A stretch of DNA of 64,000 bases. It comes from Flavobacterium sp. SUN052. GTDB taxonomy: Bacteria > Bacteroidota > Bacteroidia > Flavobacteriales > Flavobacteriaceae. Positions 17,376-27,200 of this stretch are shown one piece after another (position 1 is the first letter of the stretch; the number at the start of each line of letters is the position of its first letter). The stretch covers positions 1-64,000 of the forward strand of contig NZ_JAPQNS010000009.1 in the NCBI RefSeq assembly GCF_028867935.1. Reading direction: 5' to 3'. The translations under genes and the position numbers were made by a program. The notes beneath the pieces were generated by a model. The model saw nothing but the letters and a program-made list of their open reading frames with translations, ran no database searches and was not told the origin of the DNA.

Positions 17376-18620
17376 ATGAAAGACGAAATAATTTCCCACC
17401 TGGACGACCCCAGGGAACTTGAAAAGATTTACCGGACCAACAAGGGGTCTTTTAAACAAGCGTTTAGTACCCTGTATCCGCAGCTCAAGGGCAACTCTCT
17501 CGCTGATTTCTGGAATGAGCGGCTACATTACGAAGCGGAGGGGATCAACTGGGGAACAAACCGAGAATTAGGGTTTGTGATCATTGCGTCGCTTGTGGCC
17601 GGGCTCATTGCCAAGCTGCCCAATCTTTTTCAGATTGACCAGGAGTTTTTCTATTCCCGAAATATTGGTTTCATCGTTTTTCCGGTGCTATCGGCCTATT
17701 TCGCCTGGAAGAATAAACTATCAGCCGGAAAAGTGGCTAGTATCGCTGGGGCAACCCTCGTTGGCCTGATCTTTATCAACTCACTGCCCGACAATAAAAA
17801 AAGCGATACTCTCATTTTGTCGTGTATCCATTTGGGCTTGTTTCTGTGGGCAATTTTGGGGTTTGCTTTTGTTGGCGAGGCCAAAAACAATGATGCAAAG
17901 CGGCTCAGTTATTTAAAATACAACGGCGACCTGGTGGTCATGACAACGCTCATCCTGATTTCTGGTGCCATCATGACGGCTGTAACACTGGGATTATTCA
18001 ATTTGATCGGCTTTAAGATTGAAAAGCTCTATTTCGATTATGTTGGCATATTTGGGCTTTCGGCTGCTCCCATTGTTGGCACCTACCTCACGCAAACCAA
18101 TCCGCAATTAGTTGGTAAAGTGTCGCCGGTAATTGCCCGAATATTCAGTCCGCTTGTGTTGGTGATGCTGGTTGTTTATCTGGTAGCCATCATTTATTCG
18201 GGAAAAGACCCGTATAACGATCGCGAGTTTCTGATGATTTTCAATGCCTTGCTAATTGGTGTTATGGCTATCATTTTCTTTTCTGTTGCCGAGGCATCGG
18301 AGACAACGAAAAGCCGGGCTGAAATTTGGATTCTTTTTCTGCTATCTGCTTTGACAATCCTGGTTAATGGCATTGCGCTGTCGGCCATTCTGTTCCGAAT
18401 TTCAGAATGGGGCATTACGCCCAACAGGGCTGCGGTTCTGGGTGGCAATGGGTTAATTCTAGTCAATCTTCTGTTGGTAACGGCGCAACTTTTCAAGGTG
18501 CTCACCAAGACGGCTACCATAAATGGCGTCAGAAACGCCATTGCTTCGTACTTGCCTGTTTACTGCTTGTGGACAATCATTGTGGTCTTTGTCTTCCCGA
18601 TTCTGTTTCGGTTCAACTAA
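17376..18620 (+). CDS. Polytopic membrane protein, DUF4153-like
   Basis: The 414-residue product has a soluble N-terminal helix bundle (about 1-65, with FNxLYP-like and FWNERLHYE segments) followed by some ten hydrophobic segments, including LGFVIIASLVAGLIAKLPNL, GLFLWAILGFAFVGEA and LVLVMLVVYLVAIIYSGKDP. The segment PYNDREFLMIFNALLIGVMA resembles the conserved block of DUF4153 proteins. No enzyme motif is visible and the function is unknown. It is a single gene: divergent from the dioxygenase gene across 250 bases, and convergent with the large hydrolase gene, whose stop lies 28 bases after its own. Confidence 0.65.
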   Translation: MKDEIISHLDDPRELEKIYRTNKGSFKQAFSTLYPQLKGNSLADFWNERLHYEAEGINWGTNRELGFVIIASLVAGLIAKLPNLFQIDQEFFYSRNIGFIVFPVLSAYFAWKNKLSAGKVASIAGATLVGLIFINSLPDNKKSDTLILSCIHLGLFLWAILGFAFVGEAKNNDAKRLSYLKYNGDLVVMTTLILISGAIMTAVTLGLFNLIGFKIEKLYFDYVGIFGLSAAPIVGTYLTQTNPQLVGKVSPVIARIFSPLVLVMLVVYLVAIIYSGKDPYNDREFLMIFNALLIGVMAIIFFSVAEASETTKSRAEIWILFLLSALTILVNGIALSAILFRISEWGITPNRAAVLGGNGLILVNLLLVTAQLFKVLTKTATINGVRNAIASYLPVYCLWTIIVVFVFPILFRFN

Positions 18621-18648
18621 CGAAAGGGGTAAAAAGCTATTCCCTCGC

Positions 18649-20949
18649 TCATCGGTTAGCCACGGCGGCTAGAATAAAATCGACGATTGGCTGCGGATTG
18701 GGCAGACTGTGGGGATGATGCTTGATGCCCGGTTTATGAATCACCTGGATAGAGCCACCCAACGCTTTTACCCGTTGCTCGAAGGGGGTGGTGTTTTCTG
18801 ATACAGGAACCAGATCATCATCGTCGCCAACAACGTGGAGCATGGGGTAGTTGCCTTTAACAATGGCGGCAACTTTATCAATCGGGCTATTTTTGAAATT
18901 GGCTACGGCCTGCTCTGTTGTAAGGCCGTAGTCTTTCTTTAGAATTTCCCAGTCGGCGGGGCTTCCCTTGGCACTGCCTTTGCCACCGGGCCAGCTTCGC
19001 AAATCCAGAACCGGCGCATCGGCGTATACACAAGCCACTTTTTTGGGGTTTTGAGCGGCCCAGTTGTAGGCATACACCGCCCCCCGGCTCATGCCTTCCA
19101 GCACCACTTTTTTGGACAAACCGGCCTCCTGCATGAGTTGATAGAAATTGTTCCACAACTTCACAGCCTCTGCATTGCCGAATAGTTCCGCTGGATCGCA
19201 GTACACCAGGTGAAAACCCCGATCTAGCAGGGCTATATCGGTTTGTGGTTCATGCCCCCAGAACCGGGCCCGCCAGATCCAGGGTGCCCCGGCAGCAACG
19301 ACCCGTGGTTTAACAACCTTGGCTGAGCGACCCTGAAACGTAAAGTCGGCGCAGTCGTAACCGTGAAAAGAGGATATGGTGAAGGGTTGTTTCAGACGTT
19401 GAAAACTGTCGAATCCGTTGGCTGTTTTGCTGGTTAGGGCTTCGTGCAGCCGTTGGGCAATGATGGTGGCCCCGGCGGCAGTAGGGTGCAACTGGTCAGG
19501 AAACAACGAATCCTTTTGTAGCGTGATGGCGTGCAGGTCAATTAGTTCCAGCTTTTCGTCGTAGGCCACCTGCCGAACGCGGGGAATGATGAGTTTGGTG
19601 ATAGCCGCATCGGTTTGTTTGGTTGTATCGGTCAGGTACGAGGCTGCAGGCAACAGCAGAATAATGCGCGGATGCGACGGTAACTGTTTGAGTGATTTGA
19701 TCAGCGATTTATATTGGGTAACAAAGCTGTCAGCAACCATTGCCCGGTAGGGTATCCGGCTGTCGTTGGTGCCCAGCTTGATGGTAACAATATCTGGATT
19801 GCTGTCGAGCGCATCGTTATAGGCTTTGGTTGCCCGGTACGAAGCAGCGGCCGTGTTCATTAATGTTCGTCCGCTCACCCCGAAGTTGAGTACTTCGTAA
19901 TCGTAGCCCAGCATGCGCTGCAACTGAGCCGGATAGGATTCAAACGAAGGATAGCGTAAGCGGGCACCCTGCGTAATGCTGTTCCCAATGCAGGCGATGC
20001 GAACCCGTTTGGCTGCGGTGCCCTGTACGGTGGCGTGAATCCGTTTGGCGAGGTCGTCGTACAGTCGCCGGGCTTCATTCAGGGGCAGGCCCGGCGCCAT
20101 TTCGGGGCGTTTGTGGCCGGTGGCATTGAGCCAGGCATCTTTCATCAACGCTTGCCTCTGACTCACCAACGTCAATACTTCTTTGCCACGGGCGTTTGCT
20201 GACAGGGTAGTTTGCACATCAGGAGCCTCCGCAACGTTTTCGCCGAGAAATTGCAGAATTTGTTTGGCCATGAGCCAGTGACCGACTTCACCTACATGAA
20301 CGCCGTCGGCAGCCAGTTTGAACGTTGGGTCGGTGGCGCGTTTCTCGCTCAGATACTTGTTCATAGGGAAATGCAGATCAGCCACATCCCAGCGCAACGA
20401 ATCCCGCTGAGCCAGCAGCCAGGTAGCATAGGCATCCAGCGTGCGGTTATACCCTTGCATGCCCAACTTGGCGTCGTCGTGAACGGGTGGTGTTAGAAAG
20501 ATGATCCGTTTCGCACCCACTTTTTCCAGTTCCGCATGCAGCCACTTCATGCCATCGCGATAGGCACGGAAACGGGCTTCGTCAAGCGGCAGATAGATAC
20601 CGTCGTTCATACCGTAGCAGGCAAATACCACGTCGGGTTTGGTTTGTGCCAGCACCCGGCTGAGCCGTTCGTGAAGGTCGGGACGTGGAAACCGGCCATC
20701 AGCATGGTTGGGTTCGCTCAGGCCGGAGACGGTTTCGCTGGGCAAACCCGCATTGATAAACTCGTACGAGTGTTTGGGGTAGTGGGTGACCATATAAGCC
20801 TCCACATCGGTCACGTACATACCGGCATAGGTGATGCTATTTCCCAGAAACAACACGCGTTTTGTGCCACTGGGAAACGGGCCCGATTGAGCAGTAACCG
20901 GAATGAAAGAACTTAGGAGTAAGAAAAAGATCAGGTTTATCAGGCGCAT
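18649..20949 (-). CDS. Secreted three-domain hydrolase: SGNH - SGNH - alpha/beta hydrolase
   Basis: From the ATG at 20949 the product is 766 residues with a signal peptide (MRLINLIFFLLLSSFIPVTA). Domain 1 (about 20-235) is an SGNH/GDSL esterase: FLGNSITYAGMYV, CYGMNDGIYL, DGVHVGEVGHW. Domain 2 (about 315-510) is a second one: IACIGNSITQGAR, FGVSGRTL, IKLGTNDSR, DQLHPTAAGATII. Domain 3 (about 515-766) is an alpha/beta hydrolase with nucleophile elbow EGMSRGAVYAYNW, an acidic residue in VGDDDDLVPVSE and a histidine in KHHPHSLPNP. All three active sites look intact. Deacetylation of plant glycans is the usual role of such domains, so it may trim acylated polysaccharide in the periplasm or outside the cell. 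The frame is open upstream of 20949 but without ATG. Confidence 0.82.
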   Translation of the reverse strand: MRLINLIFFLLLSSFIPVTAQSGPFPSGTKRVLFLGNSITYAGMYVTDVEAYMVTHYPKHSYEFINAGLPSETVSGLSEPNHADGRFPRPDLHERLSRVLAQTKPDVVFACYGMNDGIYLPLDEARFRAYRDGMKWLHAELEKVGAKRIIFLTPPVHDDAKLGMQGYNRTLDAYATWLLAQRDSLRWDVADLHFPMNKYLSEKRATDPTFKLAADGVHVGEVGHWLMAKQILQFLGENVAEAPDVQTTLSANARGKEVLTLVSQRQALMKDAWLNATGHKRPEMAPGLPLNEARRLYDDLAKRIHATVQGTAAKRVRIACIGNSITQGARLRYPSFESYPAQLQRMLGYDYEVLNFGVSGRTLMNTAAASYRATKAYNDALDSNPDIVTIKLGTNDSRIPYRAMVADSFVTQYKSLIKSLKQLPSHPRIILLLPAASYLTDTTKQTDAAITKLIIPRVRQVAYDEKLELIDLHAITLQKDSLFPDQLHPTAAGATIIAQRLHEALTSKTANGFDSFQRLKQPFTISSFHGYDCADFTFQGRSAKVVKPRVVAAGAPWIWRARFWGHEPQTDIALLDRGFHLVYCDPAELFGNAEAVKLWNNFYQLMQEAGLSKKVVLEGMSRGAVYAYNWAAQNPKKVACVYADAPVLDLRSWPGGKGSAKGSPADWEILKKDYGLTTEQAVANFKNSPIDKVAAIVKGNYPMLHVVGDDDDLVPVSENTTPFEQRVKALGGSIQVIHKPGIKHHPHSLPNPQPIVDFILAAVANR

Positions 20950-21081
20950 CGCTATTTGTTGAATCACTAATCGACACTATAATTTTATACGATAAGGCCG
21001 ATCAGCTAAGCAAATACCCTATAAACGGAAACATACTAATTCAAAAAAAGGGCGAATTGTACAGGGTTTTGCAGCCGTTCA

Positions 21082-21780
21082 TCAAGAGCTACTCTGCTCC
21101 TGTAGTTTCTCCACTAGAGCACTTTTACGCAGGTAGCTGACGGGGATTTCCTGCTCACCAATACTAACGGAATGCGCTTTCAAGTGCGTCACTTTCGCAA
21201 CGTTTACGCAGTAACATTTGTGGACCCGAATGAAAGAGTCACCTACAATTTCGCCTAACCGACGCAACGACTGTTTCACGGCAAGTTTTTCAGAGGCTGT
21301 CACCATGAGCGTATAGTTACCCGCTGATTCGAGCCAGAGAATATCATGGAGCAAAACTCTTTTCTGTCCTTTTGGGGTACGTACCATCAGAAAATCACTG
21401 TTTTGCCGCGTTGGTGAACTCTGGTTGGCCGAAAGGAGTCGAAGCGTAGAATAAAGACTTAGCTTATCGAAAGGCTTAACCAGATACCCAAAGGAATGTT
21501 GGTCACCTTCAATCTGTTTATACAGTTTTTCGTCGGTTGAAGCAGTAATAAAAAGTGCAGGAATAGCCAGCTGTTGAATTTCAGTCAACAGATCCAAAGC
21601 AGTTTCGTTGTGCAGGAATATATCGGCAATTACCAGCGAAGGGCTGATTTCTTGAAGAGCCGTGCGAGCCTGTTTCAATGATGAAGCCACCTGAATCTGT
21701 GTGTGTCCAATTTCTTCGAGCATAACTCTCAGTCGAACCTGCTCAATCAGGTCATCTTCAATCAGGAGAACATTATTCAT
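21082..21780 (-). CDS. LytTR-family response regulator
   Basis: The 232-residue product has a receiver domain (1-120) with the acidic pair in LLIEDD, phospho-acceptor aspartate 53 in SLVIADIFLHNE, a conserved T/S in LFITAST and the lysine in GYLVKPFDKL. A LytTR DNA-binding domain follows at about 128-228 (LLHDILWLESAGNYTLMVT, then GDSFIRVHKCYCVNVAKV). LytTR proteins bind paired direct repeats in promoters. The kinase gene lies 95 bases upstream on the same strand. A modular adhesin gene diverges from the kinase and is a plausible target. Confidence 0.92.
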   Translation of the reverse strand: MNNVLLIEDDLIEQVRLRVMLEEIGHTQIQVASSLKQARTALQEISPSLVIADIFLHNETALDLLTEIQQLAIPALFITASTDEKLYKQIEGDQHSFGYLVKPFDKLSLYSTLRLLSANQSSPTRQNSDFLMVRTPKGQKRVLLHDILWLESAGNYTLMVTASEKLAVKQSLRRLGEIVGDSFIRVHKCYCVNVAKVTHLKAHSVSIGEQEIPVSYLRKSALVEKLQEQSSS

Positions 21781-21875
21781 TACGCTTCAGACTACGGTAG
21801 GTTTTGGGCTAATATGCACCATGCCGTTTTCTAAGACGGTTGGTTTGGTTATTAACAGATAAAAAATGGTGATAA

Positions 21876-23888
21876 TCAAAGCCTGTTGGGCAACTGTAAC
21901 TCGTATTCAGTTTGTAGAGCTGCTGGTTGCTCCACACTCAGGGGCATATATATAGAAAAGCAGGTACCGCGACCAGGCTGACTGGTCACCTCGATGTGCC
22001 CGTTGTTGCGGGCCGCGAAATCGCGTACGAGCAACAGGCCAAGTCCTAATCCTTTCTGGCCCACATGTCCCTCTAGCTGCCCGGCAAAAAAGCCCTGTAA
22101 AAAAGCCAGTTGATGGGGCGCAATTCCTTCGCCGTTATCGTCAATCTGAATCAGAGCCTGTTGATCAGCCGTAATGGTGGCTAATATTCGTACCTCGCCT
22201 ACCGGCCCCAGGTGTTTGAGGGCGTTGTCGAGCAAATTACGAACAATCAGTTGCAGACCATTGTCGTCGGCCCAGACGTGCAACGTATCGGGGCAGTCGA
22301 CCATAATACGGACGTTCTGAAACCGTACTAGATTTTGGTACAGATCGGTAACGCGGTGTATCAGGGAAATTAGTGGTAGTTTTTCGGGCTTATAGGGAAT
22401 CGTTTCGCGTTGAGCCAGTGCCCAGCGGAGGAGGTTGTCGAGCATAGTTTCAATCTGAACACCAGCCTGATCGATGGCCCGCGAGATGAGCCGAATGTCG
22501 TCATAGGCGCGGTGTCTGATCCGATCACCGACCAGTTCGGCCATACTGCGAAACGAGGTTAGCGGCTTGCGCATATCATGGGCAATAATGCCAATGAAGT
22601 GTTCGAGGGTGGTATTAAGTTGCTGCACTTCGGTCAGCGCTGAGGCCAACTGGTAGTTCGTTTGCCGTAGTTGTTGCCGATTGTGATAAAGCCTCCAGGC
22701 CAGCAGGCTGATAGCCACTAGCACCATAACAGCCAGCACAAGAGCAACCATATACACGTTGCTCTGATAATGCGCTATTTCCTGTTTTTGCTGTAGTAAA
22801 TCAATTTGGCGTTGCCGCCGGGCCGATTCATACCGGGCCTGGAGATCCTGCATCCGTCGGCTATTCTCCTGGCGATTAGCCTTGATTTCATAAAACCTTA
22901 CCTGTGCCAGATACGAAAATGCCTTTTTAAACAGGCCATTTCTTTCGGCAAGTGCGCCTGCATTGTTATTAGCAGCAATAAGAATAGCATACCGAACTGG
23001 CGAGGCAGCTAACGCATATTTGGTGGCGGTGTCATAACATGCAAGCGATTCGTTCAGGCGTTTTAGCTGCATACAATCATTACCCAGATTATAATACAGC
23101 GATGCCAACTCATAGGGATCGGTTGTCGGATGGGTGGTCAGTACTCTTTTTTTCTGTGCATAGGATGCCAGGAAATCACCCTTCATGAAGTGTAGACCAC
23201 TAAGCAGAAGTTCAAACGTGCCTTGGGCATAGGCACAGGCAGGATACGCGTTAATGTGTCGACGCGTGCCAAAAACGAGCTGCTCCATGTGGTGTGTATC
23301 GGCCTGGTTGCGGGCCCGAATTATAGCAAAATAATTGATATACACTTGATCGTGGTGGTTGGGATGAGCGGCTAGTAATGTCTTGCACTGTTTCCAGTGC
23401 GCTTCTGTCAGGTTGGTATCGGCAGCTGTAGAAACGCCATTCTGATCGTAGATGATTGAAAAAAGTAAACAGTGAGAATTGATCTGCCCAGACGCATCAT
23501 TGAGTTTTTCAAATTGGTTCAGGGCGCGGGACCCATGCAGGGTTGCGCTATAGGAATCGTCGTATCGAGAGGCTTTTTTGGCGCTTAGAAACTCATACGC
23601 TGCCAGCGCTGTGGGGTTCCGGGTTTGAACGGCCAGTGCGTGGAGGGCAGGTATATGGCGGCCCACTTTGCTTTTACCCAGCCAGTCGCGGGTCCGTTCG
23701 AGAGCTATGATCGTTTTGATCCGTACCAGGGCAGGCGCCTTCGGGTTGGTGATTAGCCATTGTTCCAGACTATCTGGATTGTTAACTGGATGCGTGTCGG
23801 CAAAGGTGAACGTTTGCGATAGACCTTTAACGGATATAAAAAACAGGTTGTAGCATAACGTAAGCACAAGTTCAGTTCGATTGATCAT
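21876..23888 (-). CDS. Sensor histidine kinase with TPR-like periplasmic region
   Basis: From the ATG at 23888 the product is 670 residues. A signal segment (MINRTELVLTLCYNLFFISV) leads to about 330 residues of helical TPR-like repeats (ELASLYYNLGNDCMQLKRLN), one membrane helix at about 378-398 (VYMVALVLAVMVLVAISLLA), a short coiled coil, a HisKA domain with phospho-acceptor histidine 437 (IIAHDMRKPLTSFRSMAELV) and a HATPase domain (IVRNLLDNALKHLG, IDDNGEGIAP, GLGLLLVRDFAARNNGH). It likely senses a periplasmic signal and phosphorylates the LytTR regulator downstream. LytTR regulators more often pair with LytS-type kinases, so a HisKA kinase here is slightly unusual. The frame extends to a TTG at 23927, which I reject. 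Confidence 0.9.
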   Translation of the reverse strand: MINRTELVLTLCYNLFFISVKGLSQTFTFADTHPVNNPDSLEQWLITNPKAPALVRIKTIIALERTRDWLGKSKVGRHIPALHALAVQTRNPTALAAYEFLSAKKASRYDDSYSATLHGSRALNQFEKLNDASGQINSHCLLFSIIYDQNGVSTAADTNLTEAHWKQCKTLLAAHPNHHDQVYINYFAIIRARNQADTHHMEQLVFGTRRHINAYPACAYAQGTFELLLSGLHFMKGDFLASYAQKKRVLTTHPTTDPYELASLYYNLGNDCMQLKRLNESLACYDTATKYALAASPVRYAILIAANNNAGALAERNGLFKKAFSYLAQVRFYEIKANRQENSRRMQDLQARYESARRQRQIDLLQQKQEIAHYQSNVYMVALVLAVMVLVAISLLAWRLYHNRQQLRQTNYQLASALTEVQQLNTTLEHFIGIIAHDMRKPLTSFRSMAELVGDRIRHRAYDDIRLISRAIDQAGVQIETMLDNLLRWALAQRETIPYKPEKLPLISLIHRVTDLYQNLVRFQNVRIMVDCPDTLHVWADDNGLQLIVRNLLDNALKHLGPVGEVRILATITADQQALIQIDDNGEGIAPHQLAFLQGFFAGQLEGHVGQKGLGLGLLLVRDFAARNNGHIEVTSQPGRGTCFSIYMPLSVEQPAALQTEYELQLPNRL

Positions 23889-24297
23889 GGCAACGGTAGG
23901 GTAACGTAAACAATATACTGCAAGCAATCAGTCTTTTTGGGGATACTTACTTTTTTGATAGATAGGAGCACCTATTCCTGTACCCATAAAGTAACCGGCG
24001 GTACTGGCTAAGCTGTCTAACCCACTATCGATAAATAGATAATTAATCAAATTGTTTAAGTATTTATACGTAGAAGCGCTAGCTGTTTATACTGGCTTTC
24101 TTTTTGAGTAGCTATACTGGCATTCCAATTGGGCCCATCGCCCCTCTACATTTTATTAGATACTGTACAAAAAAGTTAGGATGATCACCTGGCCATCTTC
24201 TCAAAGGATGGTTCGTATGATAGTTGATGAGCGCTTGGTATCAGGTATTCCTCCTGCCCAGTTTGGGAAGAGGCCAAAAATTCATAAAGGGTTTCTC
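23889..24297. other. Divergent intergenic region between kinase and adhesin genes
   Basis: About 400 AT-rich bases separate the two divergent genes. I see no RNA gene, no long palindrome and no clear TAnnTTTG promoter element. The adhesin frame is open from 24181, but that stretch (39 codons) lacks signal-peptide character and is probably leader. Any LytTR binding repeats should be sought here; I could not identify a convincing pair by eye. Confidence 0.4.
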
Positions 24298-27200
24298 ATG
24301 ATAACAATGCTACGCTTCCTCCGCTTGATGCTTGTTTTTTGTTTTGTACTGATGGGGCACGCCTTACTGGCACAGGTCACCGGAATCGTGTTTCGGGACT
24401 TCAATGGCAATGGCACAAAAGACACGAATGAGCCACTCGTTTCGGGTATTCTTGTGAAAGCTTACAATACGACTGGTGCTCAATGTGCTTCCACAACGTC
24501 GGCAGGAACAACTTCGCCCAACTATACACTCCCCTCAACTTGTTCGGGGCAGGTAAGGATCGAATTTGAGATACCCGCAACCGGCAATTGTGTAAACAGT
24601 GGCATTGATTTTTCGTCGGCTTCAGGCACCTTGTATGGTTCATCCGTTCAGTTTGTTACAGCAACGGCATCCAATGTCAACTTTGCCGTTCATAATCCAG
24701 GCGATTACAATACGGGCACAACAGGAGTCAATGTGTTTATACCCTGTTACATAAGTGGCGATCCTTTGCCGGCTAATAGCCCGAGTGGTGCTGCGGATTG
24801 GTTTGTCGGATACCCATACACCAATGCCGGGGCATCTACGTTGAAACCCACCCAAATGCTCGACGGTAGTATTATTGGTTCTACCTGGGGTGTCGCGTAC
24901 AGCAAACAGGCAAAAAAAGTTTTCACATCTGCTTTCCTGAAAAGGCACGTTGGCTTGGGAACATTGGGCAGTGGTGGAATTTATATGCTCACACCAACGG
25001 CGACTTCATTCACCGTAAATTCTTTTTACGATTTAGATGCCAATGGGCATAGAACCAGGGCAGCAGCGTCTGCACCCGCCTACGGAGCAGGAACAAGCTA
25101 TTCAATTGCCAGCGATAACTCGACCGTAACCTACTTAGGGGCAATCGACGCTCTTACCGGTGAACCGTCGGGCCTGGGGGTGATCGGTACGAATTCGGCA
25201 CGTGGGTTAAGCACCGCTCTGGAAATTCCGAGTTATGACCCGGCGGCTTTTGATCAGATCGGTAAGGTGGGTTTGGGGGATATTGACATCAGCGATGATG
25301 GCAAGTATTTGTTCGTAATGAATTTGTACTCCAGAAAAGTATTCAGGCTTGAATTAAACAACGCCTACAACCCCACCTCAGTGGTGAGTGTGACAAGCTA
25401 TGATGTGCCGACAACTACCTGCACCAATGGCGAATATCGTCCCTGGGGGTTAAAGTTTTACAGGAATAAGTTATACGTTGGGGTGGTGTGTTCTGGTGAG
25501 AATGGGGGCACGGCAGCAAATTTAAATGCCTCCGTTTACGAACTAAACAACCCAACAACTTCAGCCTCTTTCAACACAAACGCGTTGGTTACAATACCCC
25601 TGAATTATACCAAACCAGGTTCGTATAAGGCGTGGACCAATAATAGTGGGAGTGTAACATCAACAACGTACCCAACCCCCATACTCTCAGACATTGAAAT
25701 TACCGATAAGGGAGATATGGTGTTGGGTATCATGGACAGGTCTGGGCATCAGTGGGGCGAGAACAACCGTAAATTTTTACAAGTCAGTACTACATCCATC
25801 ACACTTTCTACCTCAGGTGATATACTTATTGCGGGTTTTAACTGCAATTCAGGCATTCTGACGGCAGAAAGCAATGGTATAGTCGCATCGACTGACGGAA
25901 CAACGCTGACGACAAGTTCAACCAACCTTAATGAAGGGATTGGTGGCAAAGAATTTTTTAATGACAATTCTAATTCTGGCGACCCTCATAACGAAACCGT
26001 ATTAGGGGCTTTAGCCGTTTTAAAAGGACTAGGTGAGGTATTATTGCCTGTATTTGCTCAGTCGACGAAATCGGGTGATGCAGGTACCATGAAGTTAGCG
26101 ACGACCAACGGGGCCTACGTTGCCAATTCGTATTATGAGCTTTATAACCGCACTGATTTTAACGGGGTTTTTGCCAAAGCAAATGGCCTTGGAGACGTAG
26201 AACTGTCGGGCATTGAAGCGCCCATTGAAATTGGTAACCGGGTTTGGAAGGACACTGACAACGACGGTTTGCAGGATGCTGGAGAAACAGGTATCGATGG
26301 GGTAACGGTGCAGCTTTATCAGGGTGCTACCCTGGTGGCCAGCACAACAACAGCCAACGGCGGCCAGTACTATTTCAACTCTACTACTACCACTGGCTTG
26401 CTGCCGAACACGGCTTATACGATTAAGTTAGGTACTGCACTGGGTAGTGGTGTGCTGGCAGCCTGTAGCGGCTATAGCCCACTCAACACGGCCTTAGCCG
26501 GTAACGATGCCAATGCCTCGGGTGTGGTGAGTGTCTCGACGGGCAACTATGGCGAAAACGCCCATACGTATGACATCGGATTAGTCTCGGTCAGTTGTTC
26601 GCTAACTGCCACGGTTACGCCTACAGCCTGCAATTCGGCCACAAATCAATACAACATATCGGGTACGATTTCGCTGACGAGCACCAGTGGCGGAATAGCC
26701 ACCATCACCGATGGGGCCAAGAGCACAACGGTAACGGTGGCGGCTTCGGCTACCGCAGTGGCTTACTCGCTAAGCGGGTTGACGTCGGGTAGTGGGTCAC
26801 ATACGGTGGTAGTGAACCTGCCGGGTTGTGGTTCGGCAACGGTTACCTATTCGGCTCCGGCTTCTTGTACAGTCGCGCCATTAGTTTGCTCCTTCTCGGC
26901 TACGGCAACGGCCTCCTGTAATAACAACGGGACCCTGGCCAATGCCGCTGATGACTTCCTGTTCCTGCTGTTAAGCCCAACTGGGCCCTTTGGCCAAGGA
27001 TTTACCCTGACGGCTACTCAGGCCGGAAGCCCTATAAGCCTCAGCTTATCCAACGGAAACTCCTTTACCAGCCTCTCCTATGGATATCCAACCCCGCTGA
27101 AGGCACCCGCAGGAACACCTGGGAAAGGAAATATTATCCTTACACTCACCGATCTGTCTAACACGACCTGTACTCAGCAGGTAACGGTGACTGACCCAGG

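Noticed and set aside
24181..24297. Adhesin start at 24181
   Set aside because: The 39 extra residues are polar and would bury the signal peptide; the ATG at 24298 places the leader at the N-terminus.
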